Shown in pieces: positions 49,805 to 62,911 of a stretch of DNA of 64,000 bases; the first letter of the stretch is position 1; every line of letters starts with the position of its first letter. The notes below the pieces were generated by a model. It ran no database searches. It saw only the letters and a program-made list of their open reading frames with translations, and was not told the origin of the DNA. The position numbers and the translations under genes were made by a program. Source of the DNA: Limanda limanda (taxonomy: Eukaryota; Chordata; Actinopteri; Pleuronectiformes; Pleuronectidae); contig NC_083658.1 in assembly GCF_963576545.1 (NCBI RefSeq), positions 11,214,428 through 11,278,427 of the forward strand. The letters are read 5' to 3'.

Positions 49805-51117
49805 GCTTAGTTAGAAAAAAAAAGATATATATATATTGTGTTTTGAACCAAGTGCCTTGTCCCGTTTGCCCTGCTGTACGTTCCACAGTGTGAAATATGT
49901 ATCATGGGCACATCACTTTAAGTTTAACAGTAGCACAGAATGTAACTGGGTTATTTTTTTGTTTTGTTATTACTTTCTATTGACAGCCATTTTATGTAGC
50001 TGGTGAAAGGTATCATATATATTTTTTTGGGCCAAATGTAACTTACAAGAAGCCGTCGCAGTCTGTTGAGCAGGCCTCTTTGGAATCCACTAGATCAAGG
50101 TTTTATGATTGATTAAATTTTCATGGCTTTATCGAAGCCAAATGAATTGATCCCCCCCCACACACACACACAAACACACCCTACATCTGAGGATAAAGCA
50201 GATGTTTGGGAAGAAATGAGTGAATTTCAATCACCACTTGACCCAGAAATGCTGTTTAATCAGTCTATCCTGGCTCAGTGTGACCTGATTAGACCCCCCC
50301 TGTCAACATAAGCCAGATGGAAAGCTGAAACCAGAATGCTCATGTGCCGTGGAGTCAGCAAAAACGCCAACTGTACATTGGATAAAGCACTGATGCGAGT
50401 GCAGCTCCCACGCTGTTCTCCTGTCAATTCCTTTTGACGGACCTATCGCGCTGCGCCGCTGCAGTCACGGGACCTTTTATTTATTTTTATACAAACTGGT
50501 GATATTTTGCGGAAAGTATGCTTTGTTTTCTCTCAATCAGTAAATAGAGCACTTAAAAGTACAGTATATAATACACGACTGTAATCTTGTACAAAATGCA
50601 TTGCACTAATCAAATGCCATAAGATGGTGCATGACAATCAACGGAGTCCTGCTGAAACTTTACATGTTTTTATTTTTTTTTCATTTCTGCCAGAAAAAAA
50701 TGAACTAGACATGTGTATGATTTGTGTTTTTATGTGTGTGAGAGAGAGAGATGGCGTTTCATGTCACTATTTTATGTCCGACTATATTCAAACAGCGTTC
50801 AGGAGCGTCGCACACTCCTCCGTGGAACTGTTCTGAACTGATCCCAGGGCGGGGGGGAATATTAATCTATTAGCACATGAATGGTTACTGACGAGCAACG
50901 TTACTACCCCCCAAAACCCCGCCACAGACTCAGCTCGTGCTCAAACCAGTGGACTGCTGGGAAGTGACATTTTTGCAATGGTGGACAGCGTCTGGGATTT
51001 ATACCGCACACTCCGTTCATACTCATGGAAACGCATTCAACTTCGAAACGGTTCATGTAAGCACACACTCTGTAGCTTTTCTACGTAACTAGATTGAATT
51101 ATTTATTCTGTATATTT

Positions 51118-51125
51118 TGTATATA
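51118..51125 (+). promoter_or_regulatory. Pumilio-type element TGTATATA in the 3' UTR
   Basis: It matches the Pumilio consensus UGUANAUA exactly and lies about 90 bases before the likely poly(A) signal, a usual place for such elements. An 8-mer in AT-rich DNA can easily occur by chance. Confidence 0.3.
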
Positions 51126-51213
51126 CTTCTGTTCCATTATATCTTTATGTTTTTTTTGTGTGCCTTCAGTGCTTGTACAGAATATAAACAGAAGTTGTAA
51201 CTGATAAACAGGA

Positions 51214-51219
51214 AATAAA
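51214..51219 (+). terminator. slitrk6: Polyadenylation signal AATAAA
   Basis: A canonical hexamer lies in the context ggaaataaagaattgc, about 1.4 kb past the slitrk6 stop. It sits in AT-rich sequence with T-rich and TG-rich DNA just upstream (51115-51180). It is the first well-placed canonical signal I noticed after the stop. Confidence 0.6.
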
Positions 51220-51550
51220 GAATTGCAATGTCACATCAAGTTGGAACATTCATTTAGGAAGAGCTTGTGTACAAAGTGGAGCCCGACTTATATGAAGCTT
51301 GAGTGCAGATGCAGAAATAAGGGAATATAAATGTTCCTTTTTTCAGTCAGTCCTGCTCATTTTAGAGTTGAAATGTAAAACTGAGTAGTGACACATCACA
51401 GGAATTATGATTATGTTGAATTGATATCTTGTTGCTGCTGTTTATCAGCTGGTAATGAATTAAAAGGCAGGGGATGATAGTAGACGTTTACCTGATCATA
51501 ACCCCCAACCTACTATCCAATACAGATATATCTTTCCCTAGATATATATT

Positions 51551-51715
51551 GAGAATAATATAAATATAATTTGTTTATTTATAAAGCACTTTTCTTGCTT
51601 AACAGCAAGTAGTAAAACCACAAAATATAAAAACCATTGGCCCTATAAAATATAAAACAAATAAATGTAGATCAAACATTCCCAGAAGCTTAAAAAAGAA
51701 AGGGTTTTAGACGAT
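51551..51715. repeat. Interspersed fish repeat (tttatttataaagcac type)
   Basis: The core ttgtttatttataaagcact, A-rich middle and aaagggttttagacgatatt near the end resemble the same broad group as the 27931 repeat. It lies 0.3 kb beyond the likely end of slitrk6. Confidence 0.45.
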
Positions 51716-54700
51716 ATTCAAAGAAATGTAATTGAGGCTTTATAGTTTGCTGTTTACCCATACACTTTATAAGTAAGTGTAAATAAAAAGAAAACGACCA
51801 ACACAAAAAGAGAACTTGAATTGTGCAACTAAACATGTTTTGAACGTAAACATCATCTTTTCTCCTCTTTTATTATGTAAAAATACAAGTTTTAATATTG
51901 GTGCATATGTCTCTGAAAGGCTAATATCAGCCAAACCCCATATCAGTCGGGCTCTCGGGCAAAGTCCAGCTTCTCTGCAGTGCACAATCTGTCCCTTAAT
52001 TGACACATCAGTCAGCCTGACAGGAAAAATAATTTCTCCCATTGTGTTCTCAGTGCTCACTGTGCCAATGTACGTGTGCATGCATGTACTTGTGTAAACA
52101 CCGCTTGTTTGTTTTCCTGCTGTGTGAATAATTCAGCCCCCCCACGACGGCTCAAACCTAGTCTTTAATCACACAACAATGGCTGCAGGGTTTTTTCTCA
52201 CCAGCCGTGCTTTTTTCTGCATGACTTTCATTTTTACCCCCCCTCTCTAATTCCTCCTTTTGCCATCGTGATGGATGCATCTGAGGCAGTCTTCGCAGGA
52301 GCACGCACGTGACCTTGCAGCTTCCGATTCTCGCCATGCAGCACGAGGGCAGAAACCCTGCTGACGTGCATATATAAATGCTGAAAGATTTGTATGCAGA
52401 CATGCATCATTTAAAGTGTGTAAACTCACAGAGGCAAATAGACCTGTGCGCACACACACACACACACACACACATACACACTCACAGCAGGGAAGATGAA
52501 TCATCCTCTGCAGCTTGATCCTGTGAGGCTCATAAGTAATATTCACCTCCAAAGGTGAGACATTAGGAAAGTGCAGAAGTGTGTTCAGAGGGATTCTTTA
52601 CTTTAGGGGCCGACTTCAAATAAATGGAATCGCTTATGAGCTGGAGCTCTCTGAGGAGCCTGAGCTGCATTAAAAACCGCACTGTTAAAAGGAATAAATA
52701 AATAAGACGGGAAAACAAACCACAACTCAAACATATACAGCAAGGTTTTTGTAAGACTTGTCCTGATGTGCTTTTCACTGTTTCAATTTAAAGAAAGTGA
52801 AAACAGCACATTAATTACACCTGTAGGAGTTCTCAAACAACACAAGTATGAGAGAAAGGAGAAAAATAATTACAGTGTAGATGTTGAGTATTTGTCACCA
52901 ACACTGTTTAACCACCACAGGCTCTGCGAATAGAGTAAAGTTGATGTGATGAGGTTTTTTCTTTTTTTTCACCTTGCTGCATTAATTTGCACAATCATGA
53001 TGAAACACGGTGGTACATTAGAGGTAAGTAGCTCTTGTTCAGTTAAAGCGTTTGGACTCGGAGCTGTAATGACCTTGGGATGCTCATGTTTAGATGACCT
53101 ACCTGTGACCATCACGTGTAATGCACTTATATGGCAACACGAACAATGCGGCTAGCTTTCGTGACTCAGAATTAGCGCGCATGACGTGTGATGTTTACAC
53201 ACACGAAGCACACTTCACGCCATTTCGGCCGAGCAAACAAACCCGCCGATTCGAATGCAAACAAACACACCAGTTACCAACTGTGACTATTTACAATTCA
53301 TTTTGAACACGGCTCTCGGGTTTGTTTTGCATCGCAGCCAGACGAGAATCACGTCTTGTGACCTGAGATATAATTGCCCACCTCCAAAGTAAGGAATTCT
53401 TACACACCGGAGCTCAAAAAAACAAACAAATAAATTATTCATTCTAACACAAAATAACACAGCACATTATTGAAATAACACTATTTGAGCAGGACTTATT
53501 GGAGTGTCCAGAGTCTCATTCCCACTGCGGATGATATATTAGCTTTATTAGCAAAAATGCTTTCAAAGCGTGGTCTAAAAAATCCATTCTTCATCCCCTG
53601 GTTATTTTGTAAAATGGTCTGTTGGAGTACATCGTCGTTAACATTCATATCTGCGAGCGCAACAACACAACATCTCTTCTGGGCGCCGTTATCGACCGTT
53701 CGTTTGGAATCCGAGAGTTTCACCGGAGCTCGTCTGCGGTTTGCTTCAGTCGATTAACGCCTCACACAATTCAACAAGCGGGCCGCATCTCATTCTTGCC
53801 TTTAATCCCTCCAGGTATTTGAAAAAGCGGTGAGTGGAAGAGATTCGGAATAATCAGGCTTTAGGATACAACTCCTGGAGAACAAAAAAGTTGCAAAAAG
53901 TACTTTATATGCAGGAGGTGAGCAGATAAGTAAGTCGTGTGTGTGTAGGTGCACTGACAGACTGGTGATTTGATTTGCCTTTTTTCAACAACTAGTGCTT
54001 CTCAACATGGGTTTATTGGCAAGATTTCCAAGGCCAGTTAAACTTTTCTGCGTAGATCCACAGAAAAAGTCCAGCATAGCCATGCACCAATACGTGCACT
54101 TCTTTAGAGGAATCCACAGACCTGCTTCACTCGGTGCAGCGGAGGCATTCCCCGTCACCTCCTCGTAGTAATTGTAGTGAAACGAACTTGCGGTTCGACA
54201 TTTATCTGCTCCGACTCCCAACAAGAGCCACTCAGTGTAAATCTCTCTGTTGTTTTTTTTCCCTGTGGGAATTCAGCACAGAAACCCCACAACAAATTAG
54301 TTTAGGCAGTGTAATTGAAGCTTGAGAAGTTCAAAGACTAAATAAAGACGGATGACGTTACTGGTCTCTGTTCATTTTTCCAGCAAGTTTGCTCTTTATT
54401 AGTTATTTGATGCAGTTACAAATGAAACTGACTCACAATTGGTCAAACAAATGTATTGTGCAGACTCTAAATGCTTAAGATGACACTATTCACATCCAGT
54501 ATCGTTTCACTTAATTTCTGGATTTCTGGAGAAAGTAGGGGCATGTTGTCCATCTTGATTTACACACTATGTTTTAACACTCACAACAGCCTTTTGTATT
54601 CAACACGCTTTGCGATGACACGACAAGGTGATTTGAGCTGCTTTAAAATCCGTCCCTCACATCGCCCCAAACTTTAATAGACGGGGCGTGATTTGGAATG

Positions 54701-55516
54701 AGCCACACACCCCTTGTTCCCTCCAACCATCCATTTCCCTATACACGTGCTTTTCTCTAATCATCCAAGGTCATGCGGCGTAGGGAGCCTGTCCCACAAT
54801 GCACTCCGGCATCGGAAGACAGCCGTGCATGAAAAGCACATTTATGTAAAGTGATACAGAAGATTGAGCAGAGGGAAATTTGCATGGAGTCAATTAACTT
54901 GTCAGACGTCGCTGCAATCGCTGCCAAAGGTGTTCCCGGTGTGAAATACCTGCTAATGTCCCACCGTGCTCATTTAGATTTCATCCGCACTTGGTTTCCT
55001 CCTGTTTCTGACGCAGTGCACGTACTCCAGGCGCCGAAGTGACATGAATCCATATCAAGTGACTACATACATGCACTGTGTGGTGTCTGCAGGATGCCTC
55101 GTCCATGAATGAAGCGCCATTGTGAGGGGGCCGACTTTGTGTGTCCGCTCCACGCCGAACTGCAGTCCGCTCCACAGCTTTATACCCCGAGGGCGATCCT
55201 ATGATGCTGGCTGCCAAAGGGGGAGCAGCTTGCCGTGGAGCCATGGACACTGAACCCCCGCATCCTGTTGTTCGCTTGGCACACAATTTAAAACACCGAG
55301 CCGGTGACCCAGTTTTGCGTCGGAACATCAGAAGTATTTAGCAGGTGGGACGCACTGTAACGAGGGTTTTTTTTTCTGAGAGCGGCCTCGCAGGTACGGC
55401 GGATAAAAACTATTGCACAAAGGGGGGGCAATAAAAAATCCCTCCTACCCAAACGTTAAAACCGCCCTCTGACGAAAAACTATTTGAAATGTTCGGGGGT
55501 CTGTATGTGTTATTTA
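51716..55516. other. Intergenic downstream of slitrk6, no recognised gene
   Basis: Unique-looking sequence with one CA repeat. The phrase cccacaatgcactccggcatc (54793) looks like a factor site but stands alone. No coding frame is convincing. Confidence 0.55.
52449..52474 (+). repeat. (CA)n microsatellite
   Basis: About 13 units, slightly imperfect at the end. Confidence 0.9.
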
Positions 55517-55524
55517 GTTGTTGT

Positions 55525-56317
55525 TAGGGTTGCAAAGGGGCGGAAAGTTTCAGGGAAATTTCCTGAAACGTTCCTGAAACTTTCCATGGGAAGTTAAGCT
55601 CGGGAAAAACATCATTCAAAACTCTATTTTAAAGATGTATGGAATGCAGCACATGCTGCACGTTGAATTTCAACCCTCCACTGTGCATTCTTCCATCACA
55701 TGCACAGATAATTCCCAGCATCCTTCACACTACAGCAGGGCTGATTGAGGCCGGCTGTAGTGTGCAGGACTAGTCAGGTAAGCTTCGATGATATTACTAG
55801 GGAAAATATATTAGCATGCTGATTGAGGATTGTTCATCTGTTCATCTAGCCTATTTCTATTCATTTATCCATCAATTGTAAAATATTTTTACAGACGATT
55901 CTAATTTTTTGGCTTACTATTCATATCTCCGGCAATGCATAAGTGTTTTTTACAAACTTTTTTCTCATCTTTTTCTACAGAACAATGCCACGTGCAATAT
56001 CTCATGTGTGGAGACATTTCACCCCATCCAATGTAGAAGGAAAGGCTATGTACATTTGCAAATACTGTGCAAAGAACTATGTTGAGAATGAAACAAAGAT
56101 GCAGAAGCATATAGTCAAGTGCCAAAAGTTTCCTTAGGGCTCAAATCAGCCTGTAGCAAAAGAAAATGTTTATATTTATGTTTGTATATGACAAGGTAAA
56201 TACAGTTAGTATAAATTACCCACAACATTTCCTGTTTATTCGTTAATTCCCGTATATTCCCGTTAATTCCCATGGAAAGTTTCCCACTTTGAATATTCCC
56301 AGAATTTTGCAACCCTA
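55525..56317 (+). mobile_element. hAT element copy A, with BED-finger remnant
   Basis: The 793-bp element starts tagggttgcaaaggggcgga and ends with the inverted match gaattttgcaaccctа-type terminus at 56317. It is flanked by perfect 8-bp duplications gttgttgt (55517-55524 and 56318-56325). It keeps a splice-acceptor-like tract (ctttttctacag) directly before a short BED zinc-finger frame and near its 3' end has repeated ttaattcccgtatattccc-like units. It lacks the hAT transposase catalytic region, so it is an internally deleted, non-autonomous derivative. Confidence 0.93.
55985..56137 (+). pseudogene. BED-type zinc-finger fragment of a hAT transposase (in copy A)
   Basis: A 50-codon frame runs from the ATG four bases after a splice-acceptor-like ag to a TAG stop. 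It reads MPRAISHVWRHFTP..., then ICKYC...KHIVKC, with spacing C-x2-C...H-x4-C, that of a BED finger, the DNA-binding head of many hAT transposases. The rest of the transposase is absent. Copy B has CAG at the position of this stop, so the stop looks secondary. Confidence 0.75.
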
Positions 56318-56656
56318 GTTGTTGTAGACATTGTTACAGGGAGGTGTTCTCCTCGCTGCGGCTGTGTCAATGTCTTTCTAAAGCCCCTGGTTTCCCACGA
56401 GTTTCCGCACCAAACACAGCCTCAATGGACCGAAATGTGATGTAGCCTTCAAACCAAAAGGCTTCAACTCTTCTCGAAAGGCTATTAATGTGTCTATATG
56501 CAACATCTGGAGGTGCGGGCGCTTTCTCAGTATTTCGAGGAAATGCAGGAAACAACCAACTGGCCTACAAATCAACAATGTATAGTGAGATAGAATGGGT
56601 GCCAGGCAAAAGTAAATTGCAGCACTTCATCACCAAAAAAAGCTCCTGGAAAAGAA
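56318..56656. repeat. Flank of copy A, duplicated inside copy B
   Basis: This 339-bp non-transposon segment begins with A's right target duplication and is repeated at 59040-59361 with few changes plus a 17-base deletion in the copy (the ctcgctgcggctgtgtc stretch at 56352). Matching open frames on the minus strand (56367-56555 and 59072-59260) arise from this duplication and resemble no protein I know. Confidence 0.9.
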
Positions 56657-58428
56657 TCCTCGGATTAATGAAATCTAACAGGGTAAAAGTGTCCGAGGGA
56701 AGATTTTCTCCTTTTTAATGGAGTGTGTGCCACGTTTCATCAGGTATCGCATACAGTACAGAACAGCTCAATGAAAATGGATGGCGGGTAATAGAGGGAA
56801 ATGTACAGCGTGAGTGAGAGCATAACCGGTTGATGGATTTAATGGTGGGTAAGATGAGGACACCTCCAGAAACGGATTGATTTTTTGTTGGGTTTCTCTC
56901 GGAGGCCCGTTTGTTTTTCATCGTAAATCAATCGTGGGGAAACAGTCGCTCTTTCATAAAGTGAAGTGCATTTAAAGAAAAGCTGTTGTCTCCTATGGAT
57001 TAACCTTATCACATCCTTTCTGATCAGCGAGGAGACGATTCACAGGGGATCGCGGATGGTTGCGACAGACCGTGTATAGTATCGATAACATTTTATAAGG
57101 AGACATTAAGAGTGGTTGTTAATTCTCTCCGGCAATTGGTTACAATATCTATAAACTCGGATTTTGGCATGATAGTCGTCACATTTCTTTTCCAGAAAAA
57201 GGTCTAACCCACTTCAAACGAGGGAGAAAGAGTACAGACTAAAGAGAAGATGGTAATAACCAACCGTCACAATTTCTGAATGTGTTTGTTCTTTTTTTCC
57301 TTTTTAGCATCTTGTTTTTTTTTTTTTACCATGTTGGAAGACATTGAATATTTGTAGCACAGCAAATAAGGGGACAATTGTATTTATCTCTGATTTAAGT
57401 TGGATTTTTCACCACTGTTGGTTTGTCAGCAGATTTACACAAAACACACTGGGATGATCTCAAGGAAAGTTCAATTTAAGAGCCTGTCCAGAACATAATA
57501 AATGAAATCCAAGACGCTTGTCAAGTGCCACAGATGCGAAGGGATTTCGGAGTCCCAGAATTAAATACACTTCTCCGTAATTGAAGACAGAGTGAAGTAG
57601 CTTTAGAGGACAGCACACTTCTCTACACTGTATTATCTTACAAACTACAAGCAGAGAAAATAAGTACGCATAGTCTTTACCGAGTGTACTGCAATAAATT
57701 CTGACCAGGCGTGTTTGTAGGCTGTTAGGTATCAGTTCCACAATGGTCTTGTTTGTTGTTTTATTACAGCATGCTTTATTTGATATACGAGTCAAAACAC
57801 ACTAAGAAAAGTGTTAAGAGAGCGTTAACATAATTAAGACCTAACTACACATAATTTAGACCTTGTGTTTAACATTTGAACTTCTTCACAATATCAGCAG
57901 AGGTATGCTTTAGACTGAGTGGCATTGTACACCAGGGATATAAGTAGTACTTTGTACATTAAATGCGTGATATGGATTCAGATATTCAGTTGAAAGAATA
58001 CATCAACTTTGTTCACATTTCTACTGGACTACATTCTGCTCTCTTGACAATTCGCCATGAGCAGAACACATATATACATATATATAGGAGGTAGCAACTG
58101 ACTCACAAATAACACATGAGAGTCCACTTATGAATCCGCCTTTTGTTCATATTGTATAGTATTGCCAGTACAGTACATATATGCAAACAATGAATAAACA
58201 AGCAAAGCTCAATGAACCTCGACCCAGAAGTGCTGCGCTTCCTCCCTGTGGATTCAGCGAGTTGGATTTTACACCCGAGAAGAAGCCTAGTCATGCACAC
58301 TCCACATGTACACGACGATGTATGCGTGTCCCATAGGAGAATCTTCCCCCCCTGTTATGTCTCGGAAACACAGCGGGAGCTCTTCGAGCATGAAGCGAGG
58401 TCGGGGGGGTGACATGACCGTCTGCGGT

Positions 58429-58532
58429 GAGAGGGGGGAGGAAGAGGAGGAGGAGGAGGAGGGAGGCCGCAACAACCTCCACGACAGAGAGAGTCACAAG
58501 TCGCACTCCCCCCCTCACCCCCCCCCCCCCCC
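58429..58532 (+). repeat. (GAG)n purine tract followed by C-rich tract
   Basis: A GAG tract (58429-58466) and C runs (58507-58532) lie 90 bases before hAT copy B. Several short overlapping frames here are composition artefacts. Confidence 0.9.
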
Positions 58533-58772
58533 GCTCCCTGCATTAGAACAAATGTCCTCATGTGATCAAGCTGCTGAAGTATGAGCCTTAAGTGATTCTG
58601 ATAATATTACAAGCTAATAACTAGGGTTGCAAAGGGGCGGAAAGTTTCCATGGGAAGTTAAGCTCAGGAATTTGGGGAATTTTGAAAAAAAAAAAAAAAA
58701 CTACGCATATTAAACGCTGAGCAATAAAAACATCATTCACAATTCTACTTTATAGATGTAGGGAATGCTGTG

Positions 58773-58913
58773 TACATTTGCAAATACTGTGCAAAGAACT
58801 ATGTTAAGAACGACACAAAGATGCAGAAGCATATAGTCAAGTGCCCAAAGTTTCCTCAGGGCTCAAATCAGCCTATGACAAAAGAAAATGTTTATATTTA
58901 TGTCTGTATATGA
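58773..58913 (+). pseudogene. BED-type zinc-finger fragment in copy B, start lost
   Basis: The same frame as in copy A, beginning YICKYCAKNYV and keeping the C-x2-C...H-x4-C ligands, but the ATG-containing part is deleted. It reads through the position of A's stop (CAG) to a TGA at 58911-58913. It has no start codon and is not expected to be expressed. Confidence 0.7.
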
Positions 58914-59039
58914 CAAGGTAAATACAGTTAGTACAAATTACCCACAACATTTCCAGTTTATTCATTAATTCCCGTATATTTCCTTTAATTCCCATGGAAA
59001 GTTTCCCACTTTGAATATTCCCGGAATTTTGCAACCCTA

Positions 59040-59361
59040 GTTGTTGTAGACATTGTTATAGGGAGGTGTTCTCAATGTCTTTCTAAAGCCCCTGGTTTCC
59101 CACGAGTTTCCGCACCAAACACAGCCTCAATGGACCGGAATGTGATGTAGCCTTCAAACAAAGAGGCTTCAACTCTTCTCGAAAGGCTATTTATGTGTCT
59201 ATACGCCACATCTGGAGGTGCGGGCGCTTTCTCAGTATTTCGAGGAAATGCAGGAAACAACCACCTGACCTACAAATCAACAATGTATAGTGAGATAGAA
59301 TGGGTGCCAGGCCAAAGTAAATTGCAGCACTTCATCACCAAAAAAAGCTCCTGGAAAAGAA
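59040..59361. repeat. Captured 322-bp flank of copy A inside copy B
   Basis: It begins with gttgttgt, the target duplication belonging to copy A, and continues through A's unique flanking DNA to ctcctggaaaagaa. It then switches to hAT 3'-end sequence. Because it carries A's own target duplication, A must be the donor. Confidence 0.9.
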
Positions 59362-62026
59362 GTTTATTCCGTTAAATCCTGTTAATTCCCGTATATTCCC
59401 ATATACTCCCGTTAATTCGCATGGAAAGTTTCCAACTTTGAATATTCACGGAATTTTGCAACCCTACTAATAACCCATTTTAGGGGAAAAAGAGCTCGGC
59501 CCCGGCCAAGCACTGATGGGCCTCCGTGTCTCGGGGAAGACGCAAGGCATCCGTTTCCCTTCCTCCACCGAATGATGGTGCAATTTAAATGTTACATGGT
59601 TTGCCAACATCAGTACCACCGCACTGGCTCCCAGCTATCTTGTTCTTCTCTTCTCAAAGAGCTGTCATCCGAGGCACAAAGAGATGAGATGTAAGTCTAT
59701 TTCTTAGCGCTCCTTCATTTATTTTTTTGTCTGTTTGCCTCATTTTCCGATTTTTTTTTTTTACTTCATCCAACTTTCCCAGAAGTACATCTAAGCCACA
59801 TCAATTAGAGATGTAAACTTTAAACCTTTGCTCCTGGAATGATCTCTCTCTGCACGACAACAACGCAATTCAGACTTTCCCTCTCTTTGCTTCTTCTCTC
59901 TGTTGCTGTGTATTCTATAAGGTGCAGACTGACAAGAGGGAAAGACGGACAAATACAGACTCTGCAATAAAACCCCTTTCAATCACAGTATATTTCGTGT
60001 GCTGCACAACATCAATACTCCAGAAAGGGAAACCTTTATTTTCTTCTTTTTTTGGGGGGGGGGCCTGAAATCACGAATGCAAGGCATCTGCAGGGAAACC
60101 GATAACGATTGTGCCTTTCTGTTCCTTTTGAATTCTGTAAAAAAGACAGAGACACTCAGGATGACAAGTCAGTGATGTGGCAAAGCAGATTATACTCTGT
60201 AAAATAAGGTAAAACGTTTTTTAGTTATTCTCAAGAGATACTTCTAATCAGAGATATGAATACAATGACACACATTCAGCATCAGGATGTGCATTTTTTG
60301 TATTATTGTATAGAGTGCAATGCAGTTTAACATGCAAGACCATTAAGCAGTTAAAATAATCCTGTAAAGACATATATAATTCCCTATTACAAGTTTGATT
60401 TTATGGTTAATATTTTATAAGAGTAGCTTACCGACTTTTATAGTATTAATTTAGTAAAATAACACAGTAAAGTCCTGTAAAATAATCTTTTCTACAGTGC
60501 AAATAACAATTTCTGCAATACATAATCTCGGACTCTTAATGAAGAAGTGCATGCGGAAATCAATGTGACACATGCAACATATTCTTTATGATAAGAAGAC
60601 CTGAGGGGACAGGCAGTGTGTGCTTCTCTGTCAAACTCCTATAAACCGTGTCATTAGGGAACAAATTAGCTTTCATAAATTGGCGTTTCTCTTTAGCCTG
60701 CGGCGTCAATACAATAAAATGAGAATTAATGTAATGATGGTGTTAGAAAACTGTGTTCTTGTTTTAATTTGTACCACAAGAAAGGGTGTTTAACACGGTA
60801 GGGGGGGGCATAAATCCAAATTGAAATTCCGCAGCGAAATTTCGAGGAACGTCTCAAAAAATGTGGGCGGGGGATTTAAAAGAAAGTTCTGTGCATGTCT
60901 GATTCTTTGGCTTTTGAAAGAAATGGATGAATTTGAATGTCTGGCCTCTTTTCTGGATAGTGGGAGGAAGTGGAGACGTGTCGACCATCTTTATATAAAG
61001 TGATTGTATTCTGAAAGGAAAGCTTTGGTGTTTCATCCCCCCGGCCTTGTCACTTTTCACAAAATATTAAAAACCCAATTTGTTTAAAATGAGAAAAAGC
61101 ACGTTAATGCAGAACTCCAGTGGACAAAAGTATTCGATCGCCTCTAAAATTATCAGTTTGGTATCAGATAACAAGGGGAAACTTCAATGTTGATCAGAAC
61201 AAAGCTGCTGCATGTTATCATTAGTGTTCAGAATCTGTCAGTGAGCTGCTGTCTGCTTCCCAATCTCCCGAAAAAGAGCACTTATATGTTAAAACAAGCC
61301 CAGCACGTGAATCAGAAGTGATTCATGGGTCACATCCCCCGACTGTCTGGAGTTCCCCCACTCTCTCTGTCTTTCACGACTAAGCAACACACTTCCACTT
61401 TATATATGTGTGTGTGTGCGTGTGATTCTGTGTGTTTGAGGCTTAAGACCATCCCCCGGGTGAAATCACTAAGTCCCCCAAGTCTCTTCTGCGGATTTTT
61501 GAAGCCTCTTATTTGGAATTAGAGACAGTCCCTTAATCTGGTGGATTTGAGAGAAGCTGATTGCTCTCGAAGAAAAAGGAAAAACATTGTGCTTAACAGA
61601 AAGAGAGACACATTCGTTTCACAATTAAAAAGTAATTCTGGTTGGTGAGGTATTCCTTCAGGAGTTAAACATAGCCAATATTTTGACGTTAATGATGGAT
61701 CAGTCAATTGGACGAGGCCTCCTGATGTCTTACCAGAGCAGTTTTTAGACCGAGCCCCTTGCTTTCACCTGCCATCCGTGAACATCTAGGGCAAATCCTG
61801 GCGTTCCATTTATTTTTTACAGTGAACCGCGGCATTTGTGCTTCTTTCTTTTTTAACTTTGCCAAACTTTTTTATTCACTTACTCCGAGTAGCATCACCG
61901 AGCTCGAGGCGTCCTGCGCTCCTCCCGTTGTTTTTTCTTGACGTTGGCAGTCAAAACAATTAAGTCACTCCTCACCCATAGGCCTGTGTTGCACAGAGGC
62001 TGCAAGAGCTGAAGGGAGGCAAATTT

Positions 62027-62028
<2 letters not shown>

Positions 62029-62085
<57 letters not shown>
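62029..62085 (+). repeat. (AC)n microsatellite, long
   Basis: About 28 uninterrupted AC units, the longest pure dinucleotide run in the window. Confidence 0.97.
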
Positions 62086-62089
<4 letters not shown>

Positions 62090-62909
62090 GTATTCCTCCA
62101 CACGGGCATTTTTATAAGCCTCTTTTTTCTTTGTTAGAGATCTGGGATGTATAAATTATTTATTCCCACTGTGGTTTTTTAGAGCACAGATAAAAAAATA
62201 TATAGGCCTAATTAGGAGTAGTTTTAAGCAGAACTATGTCTACTGCACAAGTGTGACAATAACACACAAACAGACACACACACACACCAACAAACTTTAA
62301 TTCCCTATGTTTTTTTTATCTACAATCCACCCGGGAGCCACAAGATGTAACAGTGGACAGTTTTATATGACGCGGTGATTGTACCGACACCTGCAATAAA
62401 TGTCAGCTTCTTCACGAGAGAGTAAATACTGGTGACACACACACACACACATGCCACACACACGCCCACAGTGCCCTTGACGTAGGTACAACAATCCTAG
62501 TTTCATGAACACACAACTGTCTTTCAAGCAAATGTGCCACACGAGTTACCAAAACAACAAATTAAGTGAAGTACACAATAGATTAAAGAACCCACAACCA
62601 GATGAGGGCACACCAGGTTTAGCCAGCTGCCTCCGCTTTCAAAAAGACACAATTTGATTGGCTGGTGCTTCCGTTTTTTGTTTCCGCATGAAAAGTTGAG
62701 CTGCGCTGAACCCATTCGGATTGAATGGGTGCAGCCTTTTTTTGGGTCGATGAGTCCAACGCATATATGTGAGTCCGGCGATACTTAACCTTTTCCATCA
62801 CAGCTAAATGCCCGACCCAAACCAAACACTAAAACCCGTCCAACTGCTCTTTGGGAAAAGAATCCAACCAAAATCCTCCCTCTCTCCTCGCAAATATATC
62901 TGTGCAAGT

Positions 62910-62911
62910 AC

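Larger units (their letters stand above)
49805..51235 (+). other. slitrk6: slitrk6 3' UTR
   Basis: AT-rich sequence follows the TGA at 49802-49804 with no further recognisable coding frame. It ends about 15-20 bases after an AATAAA at 51214-51219, giving a 3' UTR of about 1.4 kb. A short CA tract lies at 50160-50180. The end point is inferred from the signal and could be one of several. Confidence 0.6.
58622..59466 (+). mobile_element. hAT element copy B, composite with captured flank and two 3' ends
   Basis: The outer ends are tagggttgcaaaggggcgga and ttgcaaccctа-type, flanked by perfect 8-bp duplications ctaataac (58614-58621 and 59467-59474). Inside, from about 58771, it matches copy A through A's 3' terminus (ending 59039), then continues into A's target duplication and flank (59040-59361), then returns to a second element 3' end (59362-59466). 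The 5' part has its own A-rich tract (58686-58701) and an internal deletion relative to A. Confidence 0.92.

Noticed and set aside
56367..56555. Minus-strand frame shared with 59072-59260, suggesting a conserved protein
   Set aside because: The two are copies of the same DNA through the hAT capture event; similarity is by duplication, not selection on a protein.
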